From Tateyamaria omphalii (GTDB lineage Bacteria; Pseudomonadota; Alphaproteobacteria; Rhodobacterales; Rhodobacteraceae), in the NCBI RefSeq assembly GCF_019802125.1, contig NZ_JAHVHT010000003.1:558001-622000 (forward strand): a stretch of DNA of 64,000 nt. Direction: 5' to 3'. Positions 26,902 to 34,959 of the stretch are shown one piece after another. The notes under the pieces were generated by a model. It had not been told where the DNA came from, ran no database searches, and saw nothing but the letters and a program-made list of their open reading frames with translations. Every line of letters starts with the position of its first letter. Positions within the stretch are counted from its first letter, which is position 1. The translations under genes and the position numbers were made by a program.

Positions 26902-28434
26902 ATGAAAGATATTCTGACCGAATTGGAATCACGGCGCGCGGATGCGCGTCTTGGCGGCGGGCAAAAACGGATCGACGCGCAACACGGGCGCGGCAAGCTG
27001 ACCGCACGGGAGCGTATTGATCTGCTTCTGGACGAGGGATCGTTCGAAGAGTTCGACATGTTCGTCACGCATCGCTGCACCGATTTCGGGATGGAAAAGC
27101 AGAAACCTGCAGGCGACGGCGTTGTCACCGGCTGGGGCACGATCAACGGACGGCAGGTCTATGTCTTTTCTCAGGACTTTACGGTTCTGGGTGGATCCGT
27201 GTCGGCAACTCATGCAGCCAAGATCTGCAAGATCATGGACAAGGCAGTCGAGAACGGTGCGCCGGTCATCGGCATCAACGACTCAGGTGGTGCGCGTATT
27301 CAGGAAGGCGTCGACAGCCTTGCCGGTTATGGTGAGGTGTTCCAGCGCAACATCATGGCGTCGGGCGTGGTGCCGCAGATTTCCGTCATCATGGGCCCGT
27401 GCGCCGGTGGTGCTGTGTATTCGCCTGCCATGACCGACTTCATCTTTATGGTCAAAGACAGCTCATATATGTTCGTGACGGGTCCGGACGTTGTGAAAAC
27501 CGTGACCAACGAACAGGTGACGGCCGAGGAATTGGGCGGCGCGTCCACCCACACCAAGAAGTCGTCGGTGGCCGATGCGGCCTTTGACAACGACGTGGAA
27601 GCACTGGCCGAAGTGCGCCGCCTCGTGGACTTCCTGCCCCTCAACAATCGTGAGAAGCCGCCCGTCCGCCCCTTCTTTGACGAGCCGGACCGGATCGAGA
27701 CGAGCCTTGATACGCTGGTGCCCGACAACCCGAACGTGCCCTACGACATGAAAGAGCTGATCGTGAAGCTCGCGGACGAGGGCGACTTCTACGAGTTGCA
27801 GGAAGAGTTTGCCAAGAACATCATCACCGGGTTCATCCGACTTGAGGGGCGCACCGTGGGTGTTGTCGCCAACCAGCCCATGGTGTTGGCGGGCGTTCTG
27901 GACATCGACAGCGCGCGCAAGGCGGCACGCTTTGTGCGCTTCTGCGACTGCTTCGACATTCCGATCCTGACCGTTGTTGACGTGCCCGGCTTCCTGCCCG
28001 GAACGACACAGGAATACGGTGGCGTGATCAAACACGGCGCGAAGCTGCTTTACGCCTATGGTGAGGCGACGGTGCCGAAGGTGACGGTCATTACCCGCAA
28101 AGCCTATGGCGGTGCTTACGTTGTGATGGCGTCCAAACATCTGGCGGCTGATTTCAACTATGCCTGGCCCACGTCTGAGATTGCGGTGATGGGTGCCAAG
28201 GGTGCGACCGAGATCATCCACCGTGCCGATCTGGGTGACGCCGAGAAGACGGCGCAGCACACCAAGGACTATGAGGATCGCTTTGCCAATCCGTTTGTGG
28301 CGGCCGAGCGTGGGTTCATCGACGAGGTGATCCAGCCCCGGTCGACCCGCAAGCGGGTCAGCCGTGCCTTTGCGTCACTGCGCAACAAGAAGACTCCTAT
28401 GCCGTGGAAGAAGCACGATAATATCCCGCTATAG
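26902..28434 (+). CDS. pccB: Propionyl-CoA carboxylase beta subunit
   Basis: Carboxyltransferase subunit of 510 residues that moves the carboxyl group from biotin to propionyl-CoA, giving methylmalonyl-CoA; it works with PccA (31747-33765). Family motifs are [36 protein letters not shown] and [20 protein letters not shown]. The length matches PccB. The promoter region carries PccR boxes. Unusually, about 3.3 kb of small genes separate it from pccA, an arrangement I associate with Rhodobacterales. Confidence 0.96.
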   Translation: MKDILTELESRRADARLGGGQKRIDAQHGRGKLTARERIDLLLDEGSFEEFDMFVTHRCTDFGMEKQKPAGDGVVTGWGTINGRQVYVFSQDFTVLGGSVSATHAAKICKIMDKAVENGAPVIGINDSGGARIQEGVDSLAGYGEVFQRNIMASGVVPQISVIMGPCAGGAVYSPAMTDFIFMVKDSSYMFVTGPDVVKTVTNEQVTAEELGGASTHTKKSSVADAAFDNDVEALAEVRRLVDFLPLNNREKPPVRPFFDEPDRIETSLDTLVPDNPNVPYDMKELIVKLADEGDFYELQEEFAKNIITGFIRLEGRTVGVVANQPMVLAGVLDIDSARKAARFVRFCDCFDIPILTVVDVPGFLPGTTQEYGGVIKHGAKLLYAYGEATVPKVTVITRKAYGGAYVVMASKHLAADFNYAWPTSEIAVMGAKGATEIIHRADLGDAEKTAQHTKDYEDRFANPFVAAERGFIDEVIQPRSTRKRVSRAFASLRNKKTPMPWKKHDNIPL

Positions 28435-28478
28435 GGGAATCGCACGGTGCGATCCCCAATACGGAAATGGAGAAAAAA

Positions 28479-28940
28479 GTGCGGTACATTCTTACTGTCC
28501 TAGTGATGTGTTTTGCGTTGCCTGCGATGGCGCAGCAGGAGCGTGAGTGTCGTGGTAAGCAAGCGTTCGACCTGGGCGACGGCTCCTATGGTTGTCTGCT
28601 CGAAGTAGGGACATCATCGATCACCACCACGCTGACCCGTGACGATGGCGCCAGTTCCCGATCAAGCAGGAACGCTGCGGGTGAGATCGTTGTCGCAATG
28701 TTCGGCAGTCATTCGGGGTCACGCCAAGTTGTTCGCAATCGTATGCTTGCGGTTTGCCGCACTTTCTTGCCTCGGGTGAAGCAGGAGCTTTCGGGACGTA
28801 ACTACAGCCGGATCGTGATTCAACTGGTGTGGCCACGTGTCAAAAACACTGGAGACTTTGTTTCGGTGTCCAGTACTTCCGTTGATGTTCAGCCAGCATT
28901 CTCGAATGCGAACTGCCGCGGCATCCGGTTCTTCGGATGA
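28479..28940 (+). CDS. Secreted hypothetical protein
   Basis: Not recognised. The GTG at 28479 has GGAG six bases upstream and gives a clean signal peptide (MRYILTVLVMCFALPAMAQQ); an ATG at 28467 would add four charged residues. The mature protein of about 135 residues contains four Cys (positions suggest two disulfides) and a basic mid-region. The stop overlaps the next frame's start by ATGA. It is the first of the coupled small genes between pccB and pccA. Confidence 0.75.
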   Translation: MRYILTVLVMCFALPAMAQQERECRGKQAFDLGDGSYGCLLEVGTSSITTTLTRDDGASSRSSRNAAGEIVVAMFGSHSGSRQVVRNRMLAVCRTFLPRVKQELSGRNYSRIVIQLVWPRVKNTGDFVSVSSTSVDVQPAFSNANCRGIRFFG

Positions 28941-29065
28941 CGCAAGCCCCTCGCAGAATGTGTGCGGAACGCGCTTCTGTCAGAATTGGCGCAGCTTTGA
29001 TTGCGTGGCGTCGCCGTGTCGTCGCTGATGCGGTCATCGGCGGACCTGCGAGGGACAAATCATGA
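28937..29065 (+). CDS. Coupled 42-residue ORF
   Basis: A short frame, MTQAPRRMCAERASVRIGAA onward, whose ATG overlaps the upstream stop (ATGA at 28937-28940). Its TGA overlaps the next start (ATGA at 29062-29065). The double four-base overlap is a strong sign of translational coupling, though there is no ribosome-binding site of its own. The product would be basic with a weakly hydrophobic centre. Function unknown; it may serve mainly to carry ribosomes to the next gene. Confidence 0.55.
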   Translation: MTQAPRRMCAERASVRIGAALIAWRRRVVADAVIGGPARDKS

Positions 29066-29400
29066 GACGTCGCTGGCATCTCTTGAGTGACGGCGACAGC
29101 ATTACGCTTTGCCGTCATTTGCCCGCGCGGTTTGATTTTGCGGCCCGTACTGTTTTGCCGCGCGGGAAGGCCATTCGACTGGCTCACCAGATCCGTCAGG
29201 ATCTTTGGCGCGCATTGCAAAATGTACGGGGCTTTTCTCCGGTCGTGCGGCTGGAGAGCGTTGCCGAGGGCTGGCGCGTTACGGCGGGTGGACGTGCGGC
29301 TGGGCCGGTACCTGCGGTCGTTTTTGCACGCGCCGATGCAGTTTTGAATGACGCCTCCAACCGCGCGCGTTGGGTTCGCCATGCGGGGTGGCGGCCATGA
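29062..29400 (+). CDS. Hypothetical basic protein (112 aa)
   Basis: Not recognised. The protein is Arg-rich and soluble, and its sequence suggests a small alpha/beta fold (FSPVVRLESVAEGWRVTAGG). It is coupled by ATGA overlaps to the 42-codon frame before it and the cupin after it. No signal peptide is seen. By position it belongs to the pccB-pccA transcription unit. Confidence 0.65.
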   Translation: MRRRWHLLSDGDSITLCRHLPARFDFAARTVLPRGKAIRLAHQIRQDLWRALQNVRGFSPVVRLESVAEGWRVTAGGRAAGPVPAVVFARADAVLNDASNRARWVRHAGWRP

Positions 29401-29792
29401 GTTTGTGGAAAAACCAGGCTTTTGCGATCTCGCACGCGGATAGCGGCGCGTTCCAATCCGAAGGCCTCCGCCCCTTTTTCGAGTATCGTCAGCTTGGCAT
29501 CTCCGAGGCGACCAAGGGCGCTTATGGTGCGCATGTGATCCGCGCCGTTCCCGGAATGGAGAGCTCCGGCACCTGGCATTCACATGATCTGGACTTCCAG
29601 ATGGTCTACGTCATCAAGGGCTGGGTGGTGTTTGAATATCAGGGGCAGGGGGAACATGTGCTGCGTGCATGCTCCTGTGTTTTGCAGCCTCCAGGGATCG
29701 TGCACCGGGAGATTCGGCACTCTGACGACCTCGAATTGATTGAAATCACCTCGCCTGCGACCTTTACAACGCAAGAAGAAGATGCACGATGA
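29397..29792 (+). CDS. Cupin-domain protein
   Basis: A 131-residue single-cupin protein. Motif 1 is GTWHSHDLDFQMVYVIKGWV, with metal-ligand candidates in H-S-H and a downstream Asp/Gln in place of the usual Glu. Motif 2 is LQPPGIVHREIRHSDD. A regulatory or small-molecule-binding role is typical of such proteins; no substrate is evident. It overlaps both neighbours by four bases and so is translationally coupled within the pcc cluster. Confidence 0.82.
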   Translation: MSLWKNQAFAISHADSGAFQSEGLRPFFEYRQLGISEATKGAYGAHVIRAVPGMESSGTWHSHDLDFQMVYVIKGWVVFEYQGQGEHVLRACSCVLQPPGIVHREIRHSDDLELIEITSPATFTTQEEDAR

Positions 29793-30277
29793 AGGGTGAC
29801 AGGCAACATACTGTGCCGAACGGAACAGTGCGACGGGTTATCACCGCACGCACAGCAGCCCCGGAGGGAGGAGCCCGGACCTGGAAACGGGAATGGGTCC
29901 GGGGCTGCGTTTCGGCCTTGATGCTTTATGCAACTCCATTGTTTGCCGAGGATGTGCCATCCGGCCAACCAGTTTCACTATCCGAAGTCCTGATCGATGA
30001 AGTTGGTGCTGAAATGTGGATGCGTTTCCGGTTTCTGGCGCCGGACATCGCACGGGAGTCGGGGACCGTGACTTACGCGGAAGCCGAGCCGGATTTTCAA
30101 GCGCTCTGCGATGGGTTTGCACTTTCATATATGTCCAACTTCGGATTGAGCGCAGACGTCGTTGTGATCTCGCTTATGGATCGACCTGTCGCTTTCGGTA
30201 CGACTGATCCTGACGCGACACAGTTTTTCGAGGCCTTCCGTCCGGGGCCCAACGGTTGTGTCTGGGAGGCATTGTGA
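29789..30277 (+). CDS. Periplasmic hypothetical protein (possible DUF6497)
   Basis: Up to 162 residues, with a basic N-terminal extension, then a hydrophobic signal segment (WVRGCVSALMLYATPLFAE) at about 36-54 and an acidic mature part (VLIDEVGAEMWMRFRFLAPD). It resembles, from memory, Rhodobacteraceae proteins labelled DUF6497; certainty is low. The start at 29789 is fixed by the ATGA overlap with the cupin gene, although a later start nearer the signal peptide is possible. It is the last gene of the tightly overlapped run. Confidence 0.7.
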   Translation: MKGDRQHTVPNGTVRRVITARTAAPEGGARTWKREWVRGCVSALMLYATPLFAEDVPSGQPVSLSEVLIDEVGAEMWMRFRFLAPDIARESGTVTYAEAEPDFQALCDGFALSYMSNFGLSADVVVISLMDRPVAFGTTDPDATQFFEAFRPGPNGCVWEAL

Positions 30278-30375
30278 TGGCTCAGCGGAATTTTGCATAT
30301 GCGTCTTTGAGGCCACAACACGCGCAAGCCTGTCTGCACCCGTATCTTTCAGCCCGAAAATCACGTATATGCAGC

Positions 30376-30400
30376 CCAAGGGGTCCCCAAGACCCCCTTA
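30376..30400 (+). terminator. Hairpin before the small lipoprotein gene
   Basis: AAGGGGTC (30378-30385) pairs with GACCCCCTT (30391-30399) with one bulged C, around CCCAA. It lies in the 178-base gap after the coupled small genes. No T-run, so termination would be partial. Confidence 0.4.
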
Positions 30401-30455
30401 CCTCGCATCAGGCGCGTGATTTTGCGTGTCTGGAAGTTGACTACAGGAGAGACAG

Positions 30456-30599
30456 ATGTCGAAGAGCATCAAAGTGTTGGGCATGGTTAGCCTCATGGTT
30501 CTGGTCGCAGCATGCGCCCGCAACAACAACGAAGAGTTCGTCGTTGTCGAGCCAGAGCCCATCAGCCAAGAGCCTGTCCACACGGGCAAGTTCAAGTAA
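30456..30599 (+). CDS. Small lipoprotein (47 aa)
   Basis: A very short lipoprotein, MSKSIKVLGMVSLMVLVAAC, with a lipobox LVAAC placing the lipidated Cys at residue 20. The mature peptide of about 28 residues is acidic (NNNEEFVVVEPEPIS) and ends TGKFK. ACAGGAGAGACAG gives a strong ribosome-binding site before the ATG. A perfect terminator follows at once, so it forms its own short message or the end of the upstream one. Function unknown. Confidence 0.78.
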   Translation: MSKSIKVLGMVSLMVLVAACARNNNEEFVVVEPEPISQEPVHTGKFK

Positions 30600-30604
30600 T
30601 TCTG

Positions 30605-30630
30605 CAGGGCGGGCGTTTCTGCCCGCCCTG
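30605..30630 (+). terminator. Perfect 10-bp hairpin terminator
   Basis: CAGGGCGGGC (30605-30614) pairs exactly with GCCCGCCCTG (30621-30630) around GTTTCT, five bases after the lipoprotein stop. No T-run follows. Confidence 0.65.
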
Positions 30631-30656
30631 ACACCCCTCACCGCGGGGGGCAGCGC

Positions 30657-31013
30657 ATGCTGAAACATCGCGGTTTCCCCGGTCGACTGACCGGCACAGA
30701 CTTCCAATTCACAATTCGCCGTCCGAACCCCAAGGGGGTCACACCGCTGCAGCGGCGCGAACGTTTTGCCGATCGCAAACCGGCAGACCGGCGTGCGGAT
30801 GCGGCGTTCATGGCTGCTTTGTGGGCACATTTCGGCACTGAACCGTTCGAGCGTGGCAATCTGGATGCAGGGCGCCTGTCCTGGCTTTTCGGGCGTGAAG
30901 TGATTCCGGCCACAGATCCCTTTGATCCTGCTGATTATGAAGCACTTTTGCAGATTGATGAGACTGCTGCGCGTGTGTCTTTCCCTGACGCTTTTCAAGA
31001 GGGGTGGGACTGA
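30657..31013 (+). CDS. Hypothetical protein (118 aa)
   Basis: Not recognised. A soluble protein with a basic N-terminal half and an acidic C-terminal half; the middle (DAAFMAALWAHFGTEPF) looks helical. GGGGG six to ten bases upstream of the ATG can serve as ribosome-binding site. It lies between the two small lipoprotein genes in the pccB-pccA interval, and codon use matches its neighbours. Confidence 0.68.
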   Translation: MLKHRGFPGRLTGTDFQFTIRRPNPKGVTPLQRRERFADRKPADRRADAAFMAALWAHFGTEPFERGNLDAGRLSWLFGREVIPATDPFDPADYEALLQIDETAARVSFPDAFQEGWD

Positions 31014-31434
31014 TGTTGCTAGCTCTCATCGGCGCTTTCTTGCCGTCGAATTCCCGTATTTGGCGAAACATGGCTCATTCCCGCCGGTCCTCTCACAACC
31101 CCTTTGTGCGCGTCGAAAAAGCGTGCGAGCGTGATCAAGCAGCGCCGCTTCCCCAGGTTATCTGCGGCGTTGTGTACCATTTCCGTACCCCTTCCCCTGG
31201 TGGGCAGCACATGTCGCAAGACATCATGCTGCCCACCTTTTTTTTCGTGCCGTCGCGTGATGCTGCGGCAGCATCCTGCGCATCTGTGGTTCATATGGCG
31301 GATCGGCGGCAAACCGGTGTTCGCACCAGCCGGTTTCGGCGGTCTGGTGCGCGTTCCACCGCATGTCGGTGGGAACGATTGATCGACCGTGGCGTTTGTC
31401 ACAGGACAAAGACGTCAGATAAAGGAAGATCATT
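31014..31434. other. 421-base intergenic region within the pcc cluster
   Basis: No credible gene. The first 185 bases carry only frames that run through the terminator at 31199-31245. The remaining part holds an interrupted inverted repeat, AACCGG...CCGGTT near 31315-31340, and the ribosome-binding site AAAGGAAG of the next lipoprotein. A promoter for that lipoprotein and perhaps pccA is expected here but I could not place it. Confidence 0.5.
31199..31245 (+). terminator. Strong Rho-independent terminator
   Basis: GGTGGGCAGCA (31199-31209) pairs exactly with TGCTGCCCACC (31227-31237). An inner ATGTC/GACAT hairpin caps the stem, and eight T residues follow. This is the clearest intrinsic terminator in the window. 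It separates the upstream pccB unit from the lipoprotein-pccA part. Confidence 0.92.
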
Positions 31435-31638
31435 ATGCGTATCAAATTCGCAATCCTTGCCACCGCGGCCGCGTTCGGTCTGGCCGCCTGTGGTGACACG
31501 GTGGGTGAGCAGGCTGTCCTTGGTGGCGCCGTCGGCGGCGTCGGTTCCGCAGCACTTGGCGGCAACGCCGTTGCAGGTGCAGCGGTCGGTGCCGGTGCCA
31601 ACGTGCTTTATTGCGACCGTTACCCAAGCCGCTGCTAA
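31435..31638 (+). CDS. Small Gly-rich lipoprotein (67 aa)
   Basis: The signal peptide ends in a lipobox, FGLAAC, with the lipidated Cys at residue 19. The mature part is a glycine/alanine-rich stretch (VLGGAVGGVGSAALGG) like the glycine-zipper of small outer-membrane lipoproteins, ending in CDRYPSRC, a possible disulfide pair. AAAGGAAG precedes the ATG. A hairpin with a T5 tail follows. Function unknown. Confidence 0.82.
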   Translation: MRIKFAILATAAAFGLAACGDTVGEQAVLGGAVGGVGSAALGGNAVAGAAVGAGANVLYCDRYPSRC

Positions 31639-31647
31639 CACCAGCGC

Positions 31648-31669
31648 CGCGCGCCTGACGCGCGTTTTT
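31648..31669 (+). terminator. Rho-independent terminator after the Gly-rich lipoprotein
   Basis: CGCGCG (31648-31653) and CGCGCG (31659-31664) form a six-pair stem around CCTGA, followed by five T residues (31665-31669). Confidence 0.75.
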
Positions 31670-31686
31670 CAGTCACACGCGGAACG

Positions 31687-31716
31687 CCGTCTTGCCTCCG
31701 GGCAAGGCGGTGTTTT
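31687..31716 (+). promoter_or_regulatory. Hairpin in the pccA leader
   Basis: CCGTCTTGCC (31687-31696) pairs with GGCAAGGCGG (31701-31710) with one T-G wobble around a TCCG tetraloop, and TGTTTT follows. It lies 31 bases before pccA, so it is a terminator/attenuator candidate in the leader. Confidence 0.45.
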
Positions 31717-31746
31717 GCGTTTCAAGACCCAGAGAAGTGAGGCCCT

Positions 31747-33765
31747 ATGTTCAACAAGATCCTGATCGCCAACCGGGGGGAGATCGCCTGCCGCGTCATC
31801 AAGACGGCGCGCAAGATGGGTATTCCCACCGTTGCCATCTATTCGGATGCCGATGCCAAGGCACTGCATGTGCAGATGGCGGACGAGGCGATCCATATCG
31901 GGCCACCGCCCGCCAACCAATCATATATCGTCATCGACAAGGTGATGGATGCGATCAAGCAGTCGGGCGCGCAGGCTGTACACCCCGGCTACGGCTTTTT
32001 GTCCGAGAACGCGAAATTCGCCGAAGCGCTGGAAGAAGCGGACGTCGCTTTCGTTGGCCCGCCCAAGGGCGCCATCGAGTCGATGGGCGATAAGATCACC
32101 TCGAAGAAAATCGCGCAGGACGCGGGCGTCAGCACGGTCCCCGGTTATATGGGCCTGATCGACGACGCAGACGAGGCCGTCAAAATCTCGACCGAGATCG
32201 GCTATCCCGTCATGCTCAAAGCCTCCGCCGGCGGCGGTGGCAAGGGGATGCGCATTGCCTGGAATGATGAGGAGGCGCGCGAGGGCTTCCAGTCTTCCAA
32301 GAACGAGGCGGCCAACAGTTTCGGTGACGACCGGATTTTCATCGAGAAATTCGTCACACAACCGCGCCACATCGAAATTCAAGTGCTCTGCGACAGTCAT
32401 GGCAATGGCATCTATCTGGGTGAGCGCGAATGCTCGATCCAGCGGCGGAACCAGAAAGTGGTCGAGGAAGCGCCGTCGCCGTTCCTTGATGAAGCGACAC
32501 GCAAAGCCATGGGGGAGCAGGCTGTCGCTCTGGCCAAGGCCGTCGGCTATGCCAGCGCCGGGACCGTCGAATTCATCGTGGACGGAGATAAGAATTTCTA
32601 CTTCCTCGAAATGAACACCCGTCTGCAGGTGGAGCACCCGGTGACCGAACTGATCACGGGCGTCGATCTGGTGGAACAGATGATCCGTGTTGCTGCGGGC
32701 GAAAAGCTGTCGATCACCCAGGACGATGTGAAGCTGAACGGCTGGGCCATCGAAAACCGGCTTTATGCCGAGGATCCGTATCGCGGCTTTCTGCCGTCAA
32801 TTGGCCGTCTGACCCGCTACCGCCCCCCGGCCGAGACCGAGAGCTACAGCCCCGGTGTGACCCCGGACAGCATTGTCGTGCGCAACGACACGGGCGTCTA
32901 CGAAGGCGGCGAGATCAGCATGTATTATGACCCGATGATTGCCAAGCTGTGCACATGGGGCCCTGACCGTGCCACGGCCATCGAAGCGATGCGCGTCGCT
33001 CTCGACAGTTTCGAGGTCGAAGGCATTGGCCACAACCTGCCGTTCCTGAGCGCCGTGATGGACCATCCGAAATTCATTTCCGGTGACATGACGACAGCAT
33101 TCATTGCCGAGGAGTATCCCGAAGGCTTTGAAGGTGTGGAGCTGGCCGAAAGCGACTTGCGCCGTGTGGCCGCCGCCTGTGCTGCCATGCACCGCGTCGC
33201 GGAAATTCGCCGCGCCCGCGTGTCTGGCCGCATGGACAACCACGAGCGCAAGGTAGGCAAGGACTGGAACGTCACGTTGCAGGGGCAGTCCTATGACGTG
33301 GTTGTCAACGCCGACCACGATGGGGCGACCGTTTCGTTCAATGGGACGGCGGTTCGTGTCGCGGGCGATTGGACGCCGGGGGATCAACTGGCGGAGATGA
33401 CCGTCGATGGTGCACCGCTTGTTCTGAAAGTGGGCAAGGTATCGGGCGGGTTCCGCATCCGCACCCGCGGTGCCGACCTGAAGGTGCATGTCCGCTCACC
33501 GCGGCAGGCCGAACTGGCACGCCTGATGCCCGAGAAGCTGCCGCCGGATACGTCCAAGATGCTGCTCTGCCCCATGCCGGGCTTGGTCGTGAAGATCGAC
33601 GTGGCCGAGGGTGACGAGGTGCAGGAGGGGCAAGCGCTTTGCACGATCGAGGCGATGAAGATGGAAAACATCCTGCGCGCCGAGAAGAAGGGCATCGTGT
33701 CCAAGATCAACGCAGGCGCGGGCGACAGCCTGGCCGTCGATGATGTGATCATGGAATTCGAGTGA
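31747..33765 (+). CDS. pccA: Propionyl-CoA carboxylase alpha subunit (biotin carboxylase/carrier)
   Basis: A 672-residue subunit. An N-terminal biotin-carboxylase domain (1-115) precedes an ATP-grasp domain (about 116-325) with the glycine-rich KASAGGGGKGMRIAW loop and EMNTRLQVEHPVTE. A biotin-carboxylase C-domain (about 335-445) and a BT linker follow. The C-terminal biotinyl domain has the biotinylated Lys at about 638 in EAMKMEN. It uses ATP and bicarbonate to carboxylate biotin for PccB. The GTG of the following gene overlaps its stop by four bases. Confidence 0.95.
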   Translation: MFNKILIANRGEIACRVIKTARKMGIPTVAIYSDADAKALHVQMADEAIHIGPPPANQSYIVIDKVMDAIKQSGAQAVHPGYGFLSENAKFAEALEEADVAFVGPPKGAIESMGDKITSKKIAQDAGVSTVPGYMGLIDDADEAVKISTEIGYPVMLKASAGGGGKGMRIAWNDEEAREGFQSSKNEAANSFGDDRIFIEKFVTQPRHIEIQVLCDSHGNGIYLGERECSIQRRNQKVVEEAPSPFLDEATRKAMGEQAVALAKAVGYASAGTVEFIVDGDKNFYFLEMNTRLQVEHPVTELITGVDLVEQMIRVAAGEKLSITQDDVKLNGWAIENRLYAEDPYRGFLPSIGRLTRYRPPAETESYSPGVTPDSIVVRNDTGVYEGGEISMYYDPMIAKLCTWGPDRATAIEAMRVALDSFEVEGIGHNLPFLSAVMDHPKFISGDMTTAFIAEEYPEGFEGVELAESDLRRVAAACAAMHRVAEIRRARVSGRMDNHERKVGKDWNVTLQGQSYDVVVNADHDGATVSFNGTAVRVAGDWTPGDQLAEMTVDGAPLVLKVGKVSGGFRIRTRGADLKVHVRSPRQAELARLMPEKLPPDTSKMLLCPMPGLVVKIDVAEGDEVQEGQALCTIEAMKMENILRAEKKGIVSKINAGAGDSLAVDDVIMEFE

Positions 33766-34349
33766 GTGCGGCCCGTCATATCCTTGACGGGTTGGCGGCC
33801 GTTGACCCCCGCATCTGGCAAGCTGTCATTGCGGGGCTCTTCGTCGCCGTGGGGTGGATCGTAAACGGCAGGCAAAACCGCCGTGCGGCTGCCCGGCTGC
33901 GGCATGAGCAGCGCGAGGATGTTCAGCGCGCGCTTGTGGCCGAGATAAAGCATTACCTTGAAGTGCTGGAAAGCGAGGATTTCGATGCTGTCTGGGAGGC
34001 GATGCAGCCCCGCATCGCTGCGGGCTACGTGCCGTTTTTGCCCACGGAATACAACGACATGGTGTTCCAGTCGGTCCTTGAGAACATCCACATCCTGCCG
34101 AAATCAATCATTGATCCGGTTGTGAAATACTACTCGCAACTCAATGCCATCGAGGTGCAGATCGCGGACTCACGGCTCAAACCATTTGTCGAAGGCACGG
34201 ATACGGCCAGCCGCAAACGGCGTGAGATTGCTTACTTTGAGTATTTGCAGATGAAGCAACGCGCACGGACCTACGCGGTGGAAGCGTTGCGCCAGATGGG
34301 CGCCGATCCGGTCGTCAGTAACCCGGGCTCGGCCCGTTCCGACCAGTGA
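33762..34349 (+). CDS. Membrane-anchored hypothetical protein (195 aa)
   Basis: Not recognised. A single membrane segment near the N-terminus (about residues 14-34, IWQAVIAGLFVAVGWIVNG) is followed by a charged helical cytosolic part, probably partly coiled coil (RRAAARLRHEQREDVQRALV). The GTG start overlaps the pccA stop in GTGA, so it is translated with pccA. A link to the carboxylase is not established. Confidence 0.75.
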   Translation: MSAARHILDGLAAVDPRIWQAVIAGLFVAVGWIVNGRQNRRAAARLRHEQREDVQRALVAEIKHYLEVLESEDFDAVWEAMQPRIAAGYVPFLPTEYNDMVFQSVLENIHILPKSIIDPVVKYYSQLNAIEVQIADSRLKPFVEGTDTASRKRREIAYFEYLQMKQRARTYAVEALRQMGADPVVSNPGSARSDQ

Positions 34350-34509
34350 CGGGAGTGGTACGTTTGGGTGTATCCGACATATCCGTCTCCTTTCCTCTTA
34401 CGGTGCAGCCATCCCGTGACTGCATAAACAATATAGGCTGTGCACCGGTTTTTCACAAGCACAAGGGCACAGCTAGCCCGCAATCGTTAACGTGCTGTGA
34501 CGCAGGCGT

Positions 34510-34959
34510 TCAGCTACCCCGCCCGCGCCGTTCCCGGATTTCGCGTTGCCGGATCGGCATCTTGTCGATGGAGCGTGTGATTTCGCGGACGTCCCATGGG
34601 AAGGGCTTGCGCTGTATAACGCCACCATCCTTGGCAACAATGACCAGCATGAAGCCGCGCGGGCGGAATTTCAGTCGCAAATCGCTGTCCACAGAGGGGT
34701 CTGTGTCCGTCAGCACGATCACATCCCGTTCGGCCAATTCATCAGCGCGATCTTCCAGAAAATCCATCTGTTGTCCGAAGTTTGGATCGTTCGGGCTGTC
34801 GGCAAACACGATGATCGGCCGCTTTTCCCAGACAAATTCGCTCAAATCCGGGACATTGCCGGTGACAAAGATGGAAGGCTCGGGCGCGTCATCACTTGCT
34901 GCAGCGACGACGGAACCGCCGAAAAGTCCAACCAGAACAATGGGTAGTAGCTGTTTCAT
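34510..34959 (-). CDS. DUF4174-domain secreted protein
   Basis: A 149-residue protein with a signal peptide (MKQLLPIVLVGLFGGSVVAA). A DUF4174-type thioredoxin-like fold covers the rest: FVWEKRPIIVFADSPNDPNF, then DFLEDRADELAERDVIVLTD, then DGGVIQRKPFPWDVREITRS. There is no Cys pair, so it is unlikely to be a redox thioredoxin. AGGAGG sits five bases before the ATG at 34959. It converges on the pccA-linked gene and is divergent from the sulfotransferase-like gene. Function unknown. Confidence 0.85.
   Translation of the reverse strand: MKQLLPIVLVGLFGGSVVAAASDDAPEPSIFVTGNVPDLSEFVWEKRPIIVFADSPNDPNFGQQMDFLEDRADELAERDVIVLTDTDPSVDSDLRLKFRPRGFMLVIVAKDGGVIQRKPFPWDVREITRSIDKMPIRQREIRERRGRGS

Noticed and set aside
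31013..31765. Frame starting at the end of the 118-residue gene
   Set aside because: It continues through a strong terminator with eight T residues and across the lipoprotein gene in a different frame.
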